Shown here one piece after another: positions 1-7,069 of a DNA stretch of 14,908 bases. Location of the stretch: positions 1 to 14,908 of the forward strand of contig JAFALX010000269.1 of the NCBI GenBank assembly GCA_019234035.1, in the 5' to 3' direction. The stretch comes from Candidatus Dormiibacterota bacterium (GTDB lineage Bacteria; Chloroflexota; Dormibacteria; Aeolococcales; Aeolococcaceae). The notes below the pieces were generated by a model that saw nothing but the letters and a program-made list of their open reading frames with translations, was not told where the DNA came from and did not search any database. The first letter of the stretch is position 1. Each line of letters opens with the position of its first letter. Both the position numbers and the translations under genes were made by a program.

Positions 1-175
1 TGATCTCGAGCCCGCCCAGGAGCGGCGGGATGCGGGCCAGCGAGCGCAGGAGGCGGCGCAGCGAGTCCGCGCGGTTGTATGTCGGAATGACGACTGACAC
101 ACGTGGCGAGGCGGGCGCCGGGATGGGGACGCGTGATCCGTCGCCGACGACGGACGCTGCCGCGACGTGAGTCAT
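1..175 (-). CDS. GT2-family glycosyltransferase, N-terminal fragment (runs off the window)
   Basis: Only the first 58 codons are in the window. After a variable stretch of about 25 residues comes VSVVIPTYNRADSLRRLL, the classic first beta-strand and nucleotide-binding start of GT-A-fold family 2 glycosyltransferases, which transfer sugars from nucleotide-sugar donors at the cytoplasmic face of the membrane. The ATG at 175 is chosen because a GGAG ribosome-binding site lies 7 nt upstream; an in-frame GTG two codons earlier sits too close to it. The gene follows the glycosyltransferase operon in the same direction after a gap of about 160 bp, so it probably belongs to the same polysaccharide locus. 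The DxD catalytic region lies outside the window, so donor and acceptor cannot be guessed. Confidence 0.85.
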   Translation of the reverse strand, partial: MTHVAAASVVGDGSRVPIPAPASPRVSVVIPTYNRADSLRRLLRSLARIPPLLGGLEI

Positions 176-281
176 CCGCACGCTCCCTCTTTGTGTGTTC
201 GCCCCCGATACTCATCTCCCCCGCGGACAGGGTGCCCGCGGCCCACGGCGCGCATTAAGGGCGCGGACAGACCAAAGTTGC

Positions 282-289
282 GTTAAGAA
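282..289 (-). promoter_or_regulatory. TTCTTAAC element upstream of the GT2 fragment
   Basis: On the minus strand this reads TTCTTAAC, the same octamer that opens the shared promoter blocks at 5911 and 6997, and it has the same orientation toward a surface-glycan gene (start at 175). The downstream parts of the block (AATAACGG and TACACT at fixed spacing) are absent here. It could be a regulator half-site with a different promoter layout, or a chance match. No confident -10 box was found between it and the gene. Confidence 0.3.
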
Positions 290-306
290 GGGGGAATGAA
301 GCCGCG

Positions 307-346
307 GTTTACCCGCAGGTTTGCCTGCGTTCACTATCCGTTCACC
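307..346 (+). repeat. Four heptamer direct repeats resembling an actinobacterial PHO box
   Basis: GTTTACC (307), GTTTGCC (319), GTTCACT (329) and GTTCACC (340) follow each other at spacings of 12, 10 and 11 bp. Known Streptomyces PhoP sites are 11-bp direct repeat units beginning GTTCACC, so the last two fit well. The array overlaps both a hairpin (314-329) and the last codons of the GT-C gene, which weakens a regulatory reading. Confidence 0.3.
314..329 (-). terminator. Hairpin just after the GT-C glycosyltransferase stop codon
   Basis: CGCAGG, a 4-nt loop and CCTGCG form a perfect 6-bp stem starting 4 nt beyond the stop codon of the 334-2058 gene. It has no U-tract, so it is not a textbook intrinsic terminator. 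It may still stabilise the 3' end of the exosortase-glycosyltransferase transcript or attenuate read-through to the GT2 gene at 175. Confidence 0.35.
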
Positions 347-2058
347 ACCGTGGGATCCGCATGGATGCGGTAGAGCCGCCACTGGCCCATCGACGGATCG
401 CCGTTGACGACTCCCACCAGTGAGGCGAACCCGCCGCCGTCCTTCCACAACATCGGATACAGGACGTTGAGCTGATCGAATGCCCCCTGTCCCTGCAGCG
501 CGGGGACGAGGAAGTACTCCACCCTGTACTCGAGCGGCGCCGCCGCCGACGCCTGGAAGGAGCGATCGCTCGTGACACGAAAGATCGTCGGGTTCGGTGC
601 GTTGAGGACGATGGGAAAGCACGTCGACGAATCGCACAGGATGCGGCCGTGATCCCTGTCCAGGGCCAGAATCCTCGGCGTGATCCTCTCGCCGATGATG
701 ATCTTGTTGATGACGGGGGTCGCCTCGGGCACCGGCTTGCCCGCCGCGAGCGCATCGATCAGCGGCGCCTCCTGCTGCCCGAGCGACGGGTCCGAGATCG
801 TCATCGCCGTCTGCACGTTCGACAGTGCGAGCACGGCGATGACACCGACGGCCACCAGCGACGAGCGCAGCCCGTGCTCGCCGCGAACCCCGCGGAGCAG
901 GAAGATCGCCAGGACGAAGGTGAACGGGATCACCGCGATCTGGTAGCGGAGAAAGGGTCCCAGGCCCTGCTGGATGATGAGCATGTCGACCGCTGGGATC
1001 GCAAGCCCGCACGCCAGGAGCACGAGCAACGCGAGGCGATTGCCGCGCGTGATCATGCGCACGCCGAGTGCCGCAAGCATCGCGAGCACGCCCGGGTAGA
1101 GCTGCAGCGAGTGCCCGAGCACGAAGCTCGCGGACGCGCCGAAGCCGGGGACGCTGATGTTGTCGAAGGCCTGTGCGCGCGACACGCCCGAGCCCGCGGC
1201 GGCGGCGTTGGCGACGGCGGTCGCCGACGTCTTCGACGCCAGCACATCGATCCCGTTGGCGTGCAGCCAGTACAGGGGGTCGTTGAAGAGGATCGCAGCG
1301 GTGCCCAGCCAGAGCAGGACGAAGAACGCGGCGGGCAGCGCATACATGAGCGCCGCGTTCTCGACGTTGCCGAAGCTGTCGCGCCGTCGCACACCGATCG
1401 CGATGACAGCCGCGCCGAGGAGGAGCGCGATGATGAGCGACTCGTTGCGGCAGAGGCAGCCGAGACCGGCGAGCGCCCCCATCACCGGCAGGTAGACCGG
1501 GCGCGGATTCTCCGTCCAGACGAGGAAGAGCACCAGCGAGGCGACGAAGAAGAACATGAACGGCGCCTCGCTCATCCCCTCGGTCGAGTAGATGAGGATC
1601 ATCGGGTTGGCGATCCACGCCAGGCAGATGAGCCAGCGCAGCGGCGGCACGACGCCCGCCCAGCGCGCCCCGGCGTTGATCACCACGACCGTCCCCGCGC
1701 CGAACAGCGCCGCCTCGATGACCCCGGCGAAGCCCTGAGTCACAAGCGGCGGCCATACATTCTTGAACGCGATGATCGGCAGCTCCAGGAACGACGGCAG
1801 CGGTGGCCAGAAGAACCCGAGCGCCGCGAGATGCGGGTCGCTGGTGAACAGCACGTCGAACGCGTTGTCGATCCGAGCGTAGGCGTCATCGATCATGTAG
1901 TGCATGTGGAAGTCGAGCCACGCGCCGGCGAGCGCATAGAACGTCGCCACCGCCACGAAGATGAGGAGCCCTTCCACCGGGATGCGTCGCGTGCGCGCTC
2001 GTTCTCGTGCGTGCGGCCTGGTGCGCGGACGCGGCAGCGTCAGCGAGAGCGTGGTCAC
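334..2058 (-). CDS. GT-C fold membrane glycosyltransferase (GT39/ArnT-like)
   Basis: This 574-residue protein has a short basic N-terminus, a first membrane segment near residues 28-48, about nine to ten more hydrophobic segments to about residue 410, and a soluble C-terminal part of about 160 residues. The first periplasmic loop carries MIDDAYARIDNAF (D57-D58) and then FFWPPLPSFLELP, the pattern of GT-C enzymes, where an acidic residue in this loop is catalytic and the donor is a polyprenyl-phosphate sugar. It therefore probably transfers a lipid-linked sugar outside the membrane. The GTG start at 2058 overlaps the stop of the upstream synthase gene (GTGA) and has GAGAGG 8 nt ahead, indicating translational coupling. 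The reading frame stays open far upstream, but that part is antisense-like and overlaps the synthase. GT39 itself, ArnT or an uncharacterised GT-C family all remain possible; donor and acceptor are unknown. Confidence 0.85.
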   Translation of the reverse strand: MTTLSLTLPRPRTRPHARERARTRRIPVEGLLIFVAVATFYALAGAWLDFHMHYMIDDAYARIDNAFDVLFTSDPHLAALGFFWPPLPSFLELPIIAFKNVWPPLVTQGFAGVIEAALFGAGTVVVINAGARWAGVVPPLRWLICLAWIANPMILIYSTEGMSEAPFMFFFVASLVLFLVWTENPRPVYLPVMGALAGLGCLCRNESLIIALLLGAAVIAIGVRRRDSFGNVENAALMYALPAAFFVLLWLGTAAILFNDPLYWLHANGIDVLASKTSATAVANAAAAGSGVSRAQAFDNISVPGFGASASFVLGHSLQLYPGVLAMLAALGVRMITRGNRLALLVLLACGLAIPAVDMLIIQQGLGPFLRYQIAVIPFTFVLAIFLLRGVRGEHGLRSSLVAVGVIAVLALSNVQTAMTISDPSLGQQEAPLIDALAAGKPVPEATPVINKIIIGERITPRILALDRDHGRILCDSSTCFPIVLNAPNPTIFRVTSDRSFQASAAAPLEYRVEYFLVPALQGQGAFDQLNVLYPMLWKDGGGFASLVGVVNGDPSMGQWRLYRIHADPTVVNG

Positions 2059-3890
2059 GTCACGCGCCTCTCGCCGAGGCCGTGCCGCGTCTTCTCCCAG
2101 AACTGCGGGTTGCTGACGGTCTGCACGCCCGACTTGATCATCGCGATGCCGGTCATCGCCCAGTACACGGGAATCAGCAACGCAGCGTGGTTGAGCTCGA
2201 AGCTGTCGCGCGTGCGCGCCGCCCAGAGCCCGAGGTACAGGAAGAAGAAGTTGCCGAAGAGCATCTCCAGCATGCCCGTGTAGTAGATCCACGACGGGAA
2301 CAGGTACTCGATGAAATCGAAGTGGGCCAGGATCCACAGCCCGGTGAGCAGCCAGAGGAACAGGTTCAGCAGCGCGATGCCGAACGTGCCCCCGAGGATC
2401 AGCTGCATCGCGAGGGTCCCGCGCCATCCCATCGCGCGCCACACCTGCAGCGGTGTGCGCATGAGGACGAGCCAGCTGACGAAGTATCCCTTGCCCCAGC
2501 GCGAGCGCTGCCGCATCCAGTTGACGAAATCCGAGTTCGCCTCCTCCATCGTCGTCGAGTCCATCAGCAGCGTCTGATATCCGAGGCGATGCAGCCGCAT
2601 GCCGAGGTCGGCGTCCTCGGTGACGTTGTTCGGGTCCCAGGCGTCGAGCCGGCGCAGCAACGGCGTCGGAAAGTGATTGGAGCTGCCTCCGAGCGGTACC
2701 GGCAGGCGCAGGTCGACCAGCCCGGGCAGAAACAGCCGGAACCACATCGTGTACTCGAGGGTGAACCACTTCGTGATCAGGTTCTGGTCCGGGTTGTAGT
2801 AGTCGAGCCGCGCCTGGACGCAACCGACGTCGGGGTCGCCGCTGCGAAACGCGACCAGTGCCTTCTTCAGCTGGTCGGGTGGCGGGATGTCCTCGGCGTC
2901 GTAGATGACGCAGTACTCGCCGCGGGCGAACTGCAGCCCGTACTTGCACGCCTTCGGCTTGGTGCGCGGACCCTCGGCCGGAACGACGACGACGTCGACG
3001 TTCGCCGGCAGCTCCGTGCGCGCCACCACCTCGCGGGTGGTGTGATCGTCCTCCTCGAGCAGCAGCTTGATGTCGAGCTTGGACGGCGGGTAGTCGAGGT
3101 CGCGGCACGCGGTGAGGAGCTGCGGCAGCACTCCGGCCTCCTTGAACAGCGGCAGCAGGATCGTGTACGTGGGGAAATCGGTGAGCGCGTCCAGGTCGTC
3201 CGAGGAGATCCTCACAAGCCCGCGCGAGCGCGCGGCGCGAACGGTGACGTAGGTGCGGAAGATGACGACCGCCGCATACAGGACGATGACCGCGCCCGAG
3301 ATGGCGATTGCGAAGGAGCCACGCATGACGATCGCGAGCGCCACCGCGAGCACCCCCGCGATCGCGAGCGCGACCTTCTGCTGCCGCGACAGCATCATGT
3401 GCGCGGAGTACTCGGGAGTCTTCGCCTGCAACAGCGCGCTCGACACCTGCACGAGCTGCTGCCGGTAGACCTGTTCCTGCCGCCGGCGCAGCGCATCCGG
3501 TGACGCAAGCCTGGCCACCACCGGCATGTGCAGATGCGACTCGAGATACTCCTGCGCCTCGCGGTCGGTGGGATCCGCCATCGCGACGACGACCGCGGCG
3601 CCGGCCTCACGCAGCGGCAGCACCTGGTGCCACAGCGCGCCCTGGGCGTCGAGCTCGTTGGCGATGCCCGGATCGACCCAATGCCGCGTGACGTCGATCG
3701 GGGACATCCCCCACTGCTCGGCGAGCGCACCCCAGATGTCGGTCCGCTTCACGCCGGCCGCGACCAGCGCCTCGCCGAGGCGGAGTCGCTGCGCCTTGCC
3801 TACGAGGAGCGCCGACTCGAGCTCGTCCTCATCGATGACGCCGCGGCGCACCAGAAGCTGACCGAGCGGCTCCGTGGGCGCTGCCGCCAT
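2055..3890 (-). CDS. MshEN-domain polysaccharide synthase (processive GT2 with N-terminal c-di-GMP-binding-type domain)
   Basis: In this 611-residue protein, residues 8-61 hold two MshEN/GspE-N type repeats, PLGQLLVRRGVID and RLGEALVAAGVKR, offset by 29 residues. That is the spacing of the paired 24-residue cyclic-di-GMP motifs of MshEN domains. The terminal Gln of the motif is present in repeat II (Q59) but not in repeat I. Residues 62-145 complete a GspE-N-like domain. Two membrane helices (about 172-215) follow, then a GT2 catalytic domain with EEDD (279-282), DAED (331-334), TED (424-426) and QRSRW (461-465, the QxxRW of processive synthases), then about four C-terminal membrane helices. 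It should polymerise or extend a glycan from a nucleotide sugar at the inner membrane. The gene starts 10 bp after the exosortase stop and overlaps the GT-C gene by 4 bp. NfrB-type proteins carry the same two modules in the opposite order. The sugar is not predictable. Confidence 0.9.
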   Translation of the reverse strand: MAAAPTEPLGQLLVRRGVIDEDELESALLVGKAQRLRLGEALVAAGVKRTDIWGALAEQWGMSPIDVTRHWVDPGIANELDAQGALWHQVLPLREAGAAVVVAMADPTDREAQEYLESHLHMPVVARLASPDALRRRQEQVYRQQLVQVSSALLQAKTPEYSAHMMLSRQQKVALAIAGVLAVALAIVMRGSFAIAISGAVIVLYAAVVIFRTYVTVRAARSRGLVRISSDDLDALTDFPTYTILLPLFKEAGVLPQLLTACRDLDYPPSKLDIKLLLEEDDHTTREVVARTELPANVDVVVVPAEGPRTKPKACKYGLQFARGEYCVIYDAEDIPPPDQLKKALVAFRSGDPDVGCVQARLDYYNPDQNLITKWFTLEYTMWFRLFLPGLVDLRLPVPLGGSSNHFPTPLLRRLDAWDPNNVTEDADLGMRLHRLGYQTLLMDSTTMEEANSDFVNWMRQRSRWGKGYFVSWLVLMRTPLQVWRAMGWRGTLAMQLILGGTFGIALLNLFLWLLTGLWILAHFDFIEYLFPSWIYYTGMLEMLFGNFFFLYLGLWAARTRDSFELNHAALLIPVYWAMTGIAMIKSGVQTVSNPQFWEKTRHGLGERRVT

Positions 3891-3900
3891 CCGAAAGCGC

Positions 3901-5718
3901 TCAGGCCCTTGGGCCGACAGCCCAGTCGACCATCGACTGCGCCTGCTGTTCCAGAGCGGCGTCGACGCGCCGGTATTGCGGTTGCGCCGCGGGATCGTTG
4001 TGTGCGCCGCCGACGCCGTTCAGCAGCGAGACGAACATGTCCTGCAGTCCCGCGTGCGGCTGAAAGCTCGGCGAGTCCGCAAGCGCGGGCAGCACGGGTG
4101 CGGCGCTGAGGTCGATCCGCTCGTAGTACGTCGTGTGCTTGTACTCGACGGGCCACGCCCAGGACACGGTCGTCCACTTGGCATTGCTCGCCGGATCGCG
4201 GTAGTTGATGAGCAGCCCGTACACGCCGCCACCCAGGTCGATGCGCTGATAGGTCTGGATGTCGTAGTTGTGGAAGAGAAAGCAGTTGAGCAGGTTGTAC
4301 GTGTCGAGCGAGGTGCGGTCGTCGGTCAGCAACGTGTCCGCGAACGCCGTCGTCCCGGCTGCCGACATGATCGCGTAGCGCTTCCACAGCGAGTTCGGTC
4401 CGAAATAGTTGGACGCCCACAGATAGTTTGCCCACGGCTGCACGTGCCAGCCCGCCGGGACGGAGCGGAATGGATTGAACGGCCGCACCACCGGCGCACC
4501 CAGTCCGTCGTCGAACGCTGCATATGGTTGCAGGCCCTGGTCGGCGACGGCGATGAATCCCGTGGCGACGACACCGAGCGCGACGACGACCCGGGCGCGC
4601 GACAGGACTCGTCGGGGACGTGTCCGCGCGCGGGGAGTGAGCGCGTGCTCCTCGGCGTCGCCAGCATCCCGGCGTCGCACGGGTTCCTTGAGGCGAAGTC
4701 CGAACCACGGAAGGACGAACGCCATGATCATGAGCGTCAGCGCGAACAGGCCCAGTCCGATGACCTCGTGATAGGCGCCCAGCGCGAAGCCGGTGTGCCC
4801 CGCATGCGCCAGCGCGATGATCGACGTGAGCCGCGCGATGTTCAGCGCGAACGTGAGCCCGAGCCCGACGATCCACCAGATCGTCTTGCGCAGCCGGCCG
4901 CCCTGCAGGAGCATGGCAACCGCGCCGCCGATCAGGGCGAAGCCGAGCACGGTGTCGGCGCCGGAGCATGCGGTGCCGATGCTCACCACGAGCGTCGACC
5001 CGTGACCCTGGCTGATGATCACGTCGCCGGGGTTCGGGCCCGGTGTCGCACCGAGCGGCAGGTGGCTCAGCACGCGCGCCATCGCGCTGTTCGTCCAGCC
5101 GGTGAACTGCTGCAGGACACTCGGCAGCACGTGCAGGTACAGCGCAGGCCACGCGAGGAGTAGCAAACCGAACGCCGCCTTCAGGCGCCACAGCCACGCG
5201 GTGCCGTAGACGACGATCGTCGCGCCGGCGGCGAACAGCACCATCGACACGACGTCGGCGCGATCGCTCCAGTAGTAGGCGGAAGCGATCACCGGTGCGA
5301 CCGTGACGAGCACCACCGCGATCCCGAGCAGCGGGATGCCGATGATCAGATCGATCTGGCGGTCGCGCATCGGCGGCTCGGCGTCGCGGTAGCGGCGCGC
5401 GGTGATCAGCACCATTCCGAGGCAGAAGAACGGCAGCAGCGCCACGTAGGCCAGCGGCGTCTGCAGGCGCATGAAATCGAAGAGGCTCGCCAGCGTGAAG
5501 TGGTACGCCACGACCGTGACGACGACGATCGCGACCGCGGGCCACGCACCGCGATGGCGTACCGCGTAGCGCACGAGCCGCGCGCGGCGGACCGCGCCTG
5601 TGAATGCCTTTAATGGGCCGGGTGTGGGCTCGCCGCCGCTGATGTTCGCCGGCAACCCGGTGGTCACCGGGGTCGCGCTGGTGGCGCTCGGATCGGTCGC
5701 GCTCGCAGTCGTGGTCAC
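3901..5718 (-). CDS. Exosortase/archaeosortase-family transmembrane protease with fused C-terminal domain
   Basis: Roughly eight membrane helices contain the three exosortase catalytic positions. Numbered from the GTG at 5718, these are Cys251 in TACSGADTVLG, Arg296 in NIARLTS and His317 in AYHEVIG. Exosortases cleave and transfer C-terminal sorting signals (PEP-CTERM and relatives) and usually sit in exopolysaccharide loci. After the last helix (about residue 340) comes a basic linker, another hydrophobic segment (about 378-394) and a soluble region of about 210 residues rich in Trp and Tyr. That region may correspond to the EpsI-like partner domain sometimes fused to exosortases; I infer this from architecture only. 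GTG 5718 is preferred because AGGA lies 5 nt upstream; a TTG at 5772 in the same frame lacks a ribosome-binding site. It is the first gene of the operon, downstream of the promoter-like block at 5857-5911. No sorting-signal substrate is encoded in the window. Confidence 0.85.
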   Translation of the reverse strand: MTTTASATDPSATSATPVTTGLPANISGGEPTPGPLKAFTGAVRRARLVRYAVRHRGAWPAVAIVVVTVVAYHFTLASLFDFMRLQTPLAYVALLPFFCLGMVLITARRYRDAEPPMRDRQIDLIIGIPLLGIAVVLVTVAPVIASAYYWSDRADVVSMVLFAAGATIVVYGTAWLWRLKAAFGLLLLAWPALYLHVLPSVLQQFTGWTNSAMARVLSHLPLGATPGPNPGDVIISQGHGSTLVVSIGTACSGADTVLGFALIGGAVAMLLQGGRLRKTIWWIVGLGLTFALNIARLTSIIALAHAGHTGFALGAYHEVIGLGLFALTLMIMAFVLPWFGLRLKEPVRRRDAGDAEEHALTPRARTRPRRVLSRARVVVALGVVATGFIAVADQGLQPYAAFDDGLGAPVVRPFNPFRSVPAGWHVQPWANYLWASNYFGPNSLWKRYAIMSAAGTTAFADTLLTDDRTSLDTYNLLNCFLFHNYDIQTYQRIDLGGGVYGLLINYRDPASNAKWTTVSWAWPVEYKHTTYYERIDLSAAPVLPALADSPSFQPHAGLQDMFVSLLNGVGGAHNDPAAQPQYRRVDAALEQQAQSMVDWAVGPRA

Positions 5719-5856
5719 TGTGGTCCTGCCCGTGAGGCTCCTTGTGAGCGCGCTGCTTCGGCGAGTGGCCAAGCGTCTGCGCCGTCAGCGGAGGCCGTGA
5801 TGCCACGGTCCGTCGGCCCCCACGTCACGCGTCAGCCCAGCGGTGATCGCGAATTC

Positions 5857-5911
5857 GCCGCGGTAGTGTATCCAGCCCCACCTTGGCGATCCGTTATTGA
5901 GCAGTTAAGAA
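5857..5911 (-). promoter_or_regulatory. Promoter/operator block B for the exosortase-glycosyltransferase operon
   Basis: Read on the minus strand, the block contains TTCTTAACT, then AATAACGG, TCGCCAA, GCTGG and TACACT (5870-5865), ending in GCGGC. It aligns without gaps to 6997-7051 upstream of the FkbM gene, 40 of 55 positions identical. TTAAC, ATAAC and CCAAG fall exactly 11 bp apart, as in direct-repeat sites of OmpR/PhoB-type activators. TACACT is a plausible -10 with no good -35, as expected of an activator-dependent promoter. Predicted transcription would begin near 5858, about 140 nt before the GTG at 5718. Confidence 0.6.
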
Positions 5912-5923
5912 ACCGGGCGTGAC

Positions 5924-6757
5924 TCAGAAGTGGTCGACAGACAACCCCGCCGCCTCGCACGCGAGGCGCAGCGCGCCGAGACCGAATGCGTCCACCGGAC
6001 CGAGCGCGCCCGCTTGCGCCCCGTCGTGCGATGCAAGGCGCATCGCGGTCCAGGCGAGGAACCGTGCGGTGAGCGTGTACGCATCAGGGCCGTGCGCGCG
6101 AACCCTGTGCAGCGTGCTGCCGTCTGTCGCGTACGCCGTGGCGATCACGGCGGCGCGCTGGCGCGAGCGCCTCGGAGCGCGCACCGCAACGGCGATGTCG
6201 GTGAGAGCCGGATGGCGCCGGAACAGTGTCAGCGGCTCGAGCCCGCCGGCGTCTCTGCCGCGCGCCACGCCATGGATCGCATAGCCGACGTGCACGCGGG
6301 TGACGGCATCGCCGAGGCCCTCCAGCGCCAGCTCTGCGGCGAGCGATCCCGCGGCGTACCGAAATCCGATCCCCGGCAGCAACGCGACTCCCGCCGCGCG
6401 CGCCCGCGAGTCGAGGTCCGAGAACACCCGGCGCAGAAACCCCGCCTCTGCAGCGCAGTCGACATAGGTGGCGCCGGCGGCGATCGCCCCCTCGATCGCT
6501 GTGGTGCCGAGCCGCGCGAACGGCCCGACGGTGCTGACGAGGACGTCGCCGCGCCGCAGGATGTTCCCCACCGATTCTGGATTGCCCGCATCGGCGACGG
6601 CGATGTCGAGCCCGTGCCCCAGCTGCACGCCCAAGGCGGCAAGCTTCTGGTGGCTCCGCCCCGCCAGCACTGGCCGCGCTCGCGCGGCGACGAGCTCCCG
6701 CGCCACGAGGCGTCCGGCCTTCCCGGAGGCTCCGAACAGAACGATGCGGCGCGGCAC
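5924..6757 (-). CDS. Saccharopine-dehydrogenase-like NAD(P)-binding oxidoreductase
   Basis: From GTG 6757 the protein has 277 residues and opens with the Rossmann motif VPRRIVLFGASGKAGRLVA (GxxGxxG at residues 9-15). A central VSTVGPFARLG...GATYVDCAAEAGF segment is typical of the saccharopine-dehydrogenase-like superfamily, which includes trans-acting enoyl reductases. These enzymes use NAD(P)H, but substrates vary widely and none is predictable here. At 277 residues it is shorter than the usual 350-420, ending soon after the central domain. The frame is open to an ATG at 6949, but the extra 64 residues are low-complexity and precede the fold, so the shorter start is chosen although it has no clear ribosome-binding site. 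It lies upstream of the exosortase operon on the same strand. Promoter block B between them suggests separate control. Confidence 0.75.
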   Translation of the reverse strand: MPRRIVLFGASGKAGRLVARELVAARARPVLAGRSHQKLAALGVQLGHGLDIAVADAGNPESVGNILRRGDVLVSTVGPFARLGTTAIEGAIAAGATYVDCAAEAGFLRRVFSDLDSRARAAGVALLPGIGFRYAAGSLAAELALEGLGDAVTRVHVGYAIHGVARGRDAGGLEPLTLFRRHPALTDIAVAVRAPRRSRQRAAVIATAYATDGSTLHRVRAHGPDAYTLTARFLAWTAMRLASHDGAQAGALGPVDAFGLGALRLACEAAGLSVDHF

Positions 6758-6968
6758 GGCGCGGAGTATCGAGCTTCTGCTGAATGGAGCGTGATCACCA
6801 GTGACGACCCACCGCCCGGTGCCGGCGCCGGATTGTGTACGACGTGCATACACGCACGCGTCGTGACCGGCGCTCGGTCGACGTTCGTCCGGTGCGGTCT
6901 CTCGACTGAACGACCGGCTTTCGCTCGATGTGCAGCACGTCACATTCATATGAACCGCACTCGTGTGC

Positions 6969-6986
6969 GTTCATCGTGCGTTCACG
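6969..6986 (+). repeat. 11-bp-phased direct repeat GTTCATC/GTTCACG
   Basis: GTTCATC at 6969 and GTTCACG at 6980 are separated by exactly one 11-bp step and resemble the GTTCACC half-sites of actinobacterial PHO boxes. They lie 11 bp upstream of promoter block A but are out of phase with its TTAAC repeats. They could bind the same or another OmpR-family regulator acting on either divergent gene. Confidence 0.3.
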
Positions 6987-6996
6987 TTCGCGCAGG

Positions 6997-7051
6997 TTCT
7001 TAACTCGCGAATAACGGGTCGTCAAAACCCCGCTGGGTACACTGCTGCGGC
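6997..7051 (+). promoter_or_regulatory. Promoter/operator block A for the FkbM methyltransferase gene
   Basis: TTCTTAACT (6997), AATAACGG (7010), TCGTCAA, GCTGG and TACACT (7038-7043) match block B at 5857-5911 position for position over 55 bp (40 identical, no gap). TTAAC (7000), ATAAC (7011) and TCAAA (7022) are phased at 11 bp. The -10-like TACACT predicts a transcript start near 7050, giving a leader of about 110 nt that contains two short ORFs. Confidence 0.6.
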
Positions 7052-7069
7052 ACTTGGCGCGAGGGAGAT

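Noticed and set aside
2059..3108. Upstream extension of the GT-C glycosyltransferase frame by 350 residues
   Set aside because: It lies entirely inside the synthase gene in another frame and is Arg/Pro/Ala low-complexity. The coupled GTG at 2058 with GAGAGG is the better start.
649..3503. Plus-strand frames of about 500 codons (649-2283 and 2007-3503) opposite the glycosyltransferases
   Set aside because: The products are charged and Arg/Glu/Asp/His-rich without domain signals. They mirror the codon pattern of the true minus-strand genes.
5600..5800. 66-codon plus-strand frame resembling a small membrane protein (one hydrophobic segment and a basic tail)
   Set aside because: It starts with GTG, has no ribosome-binding site and is antisense to the Thr/Ala-rich N-terminus of the exosortase. 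Hydrophobicity opposite Thr/Ala/Gly-rich codons is a common artefact. It would merit another look only if the exosortase start lies further in.
3800..5806. Long minus-strand open frame overlapping the exosortase and the start of the synthase
   Set aside because: The translation is Arg/His/Pro-rich with no family motif, while the overlapping frame carries an intact exosortase with its catalytic residues. It is a high-GC shadow frame.
6758..6949. 64-residue N-terminal extension of the saccharopine-dehydrogenase-like protein from ATG 6949
   Set aside because: Rossmann proteins of this family begin at the GASGKAG motif. The extension is low-complexity and covers probable regulatory DNA, although the ATG cannot be formally excluded.
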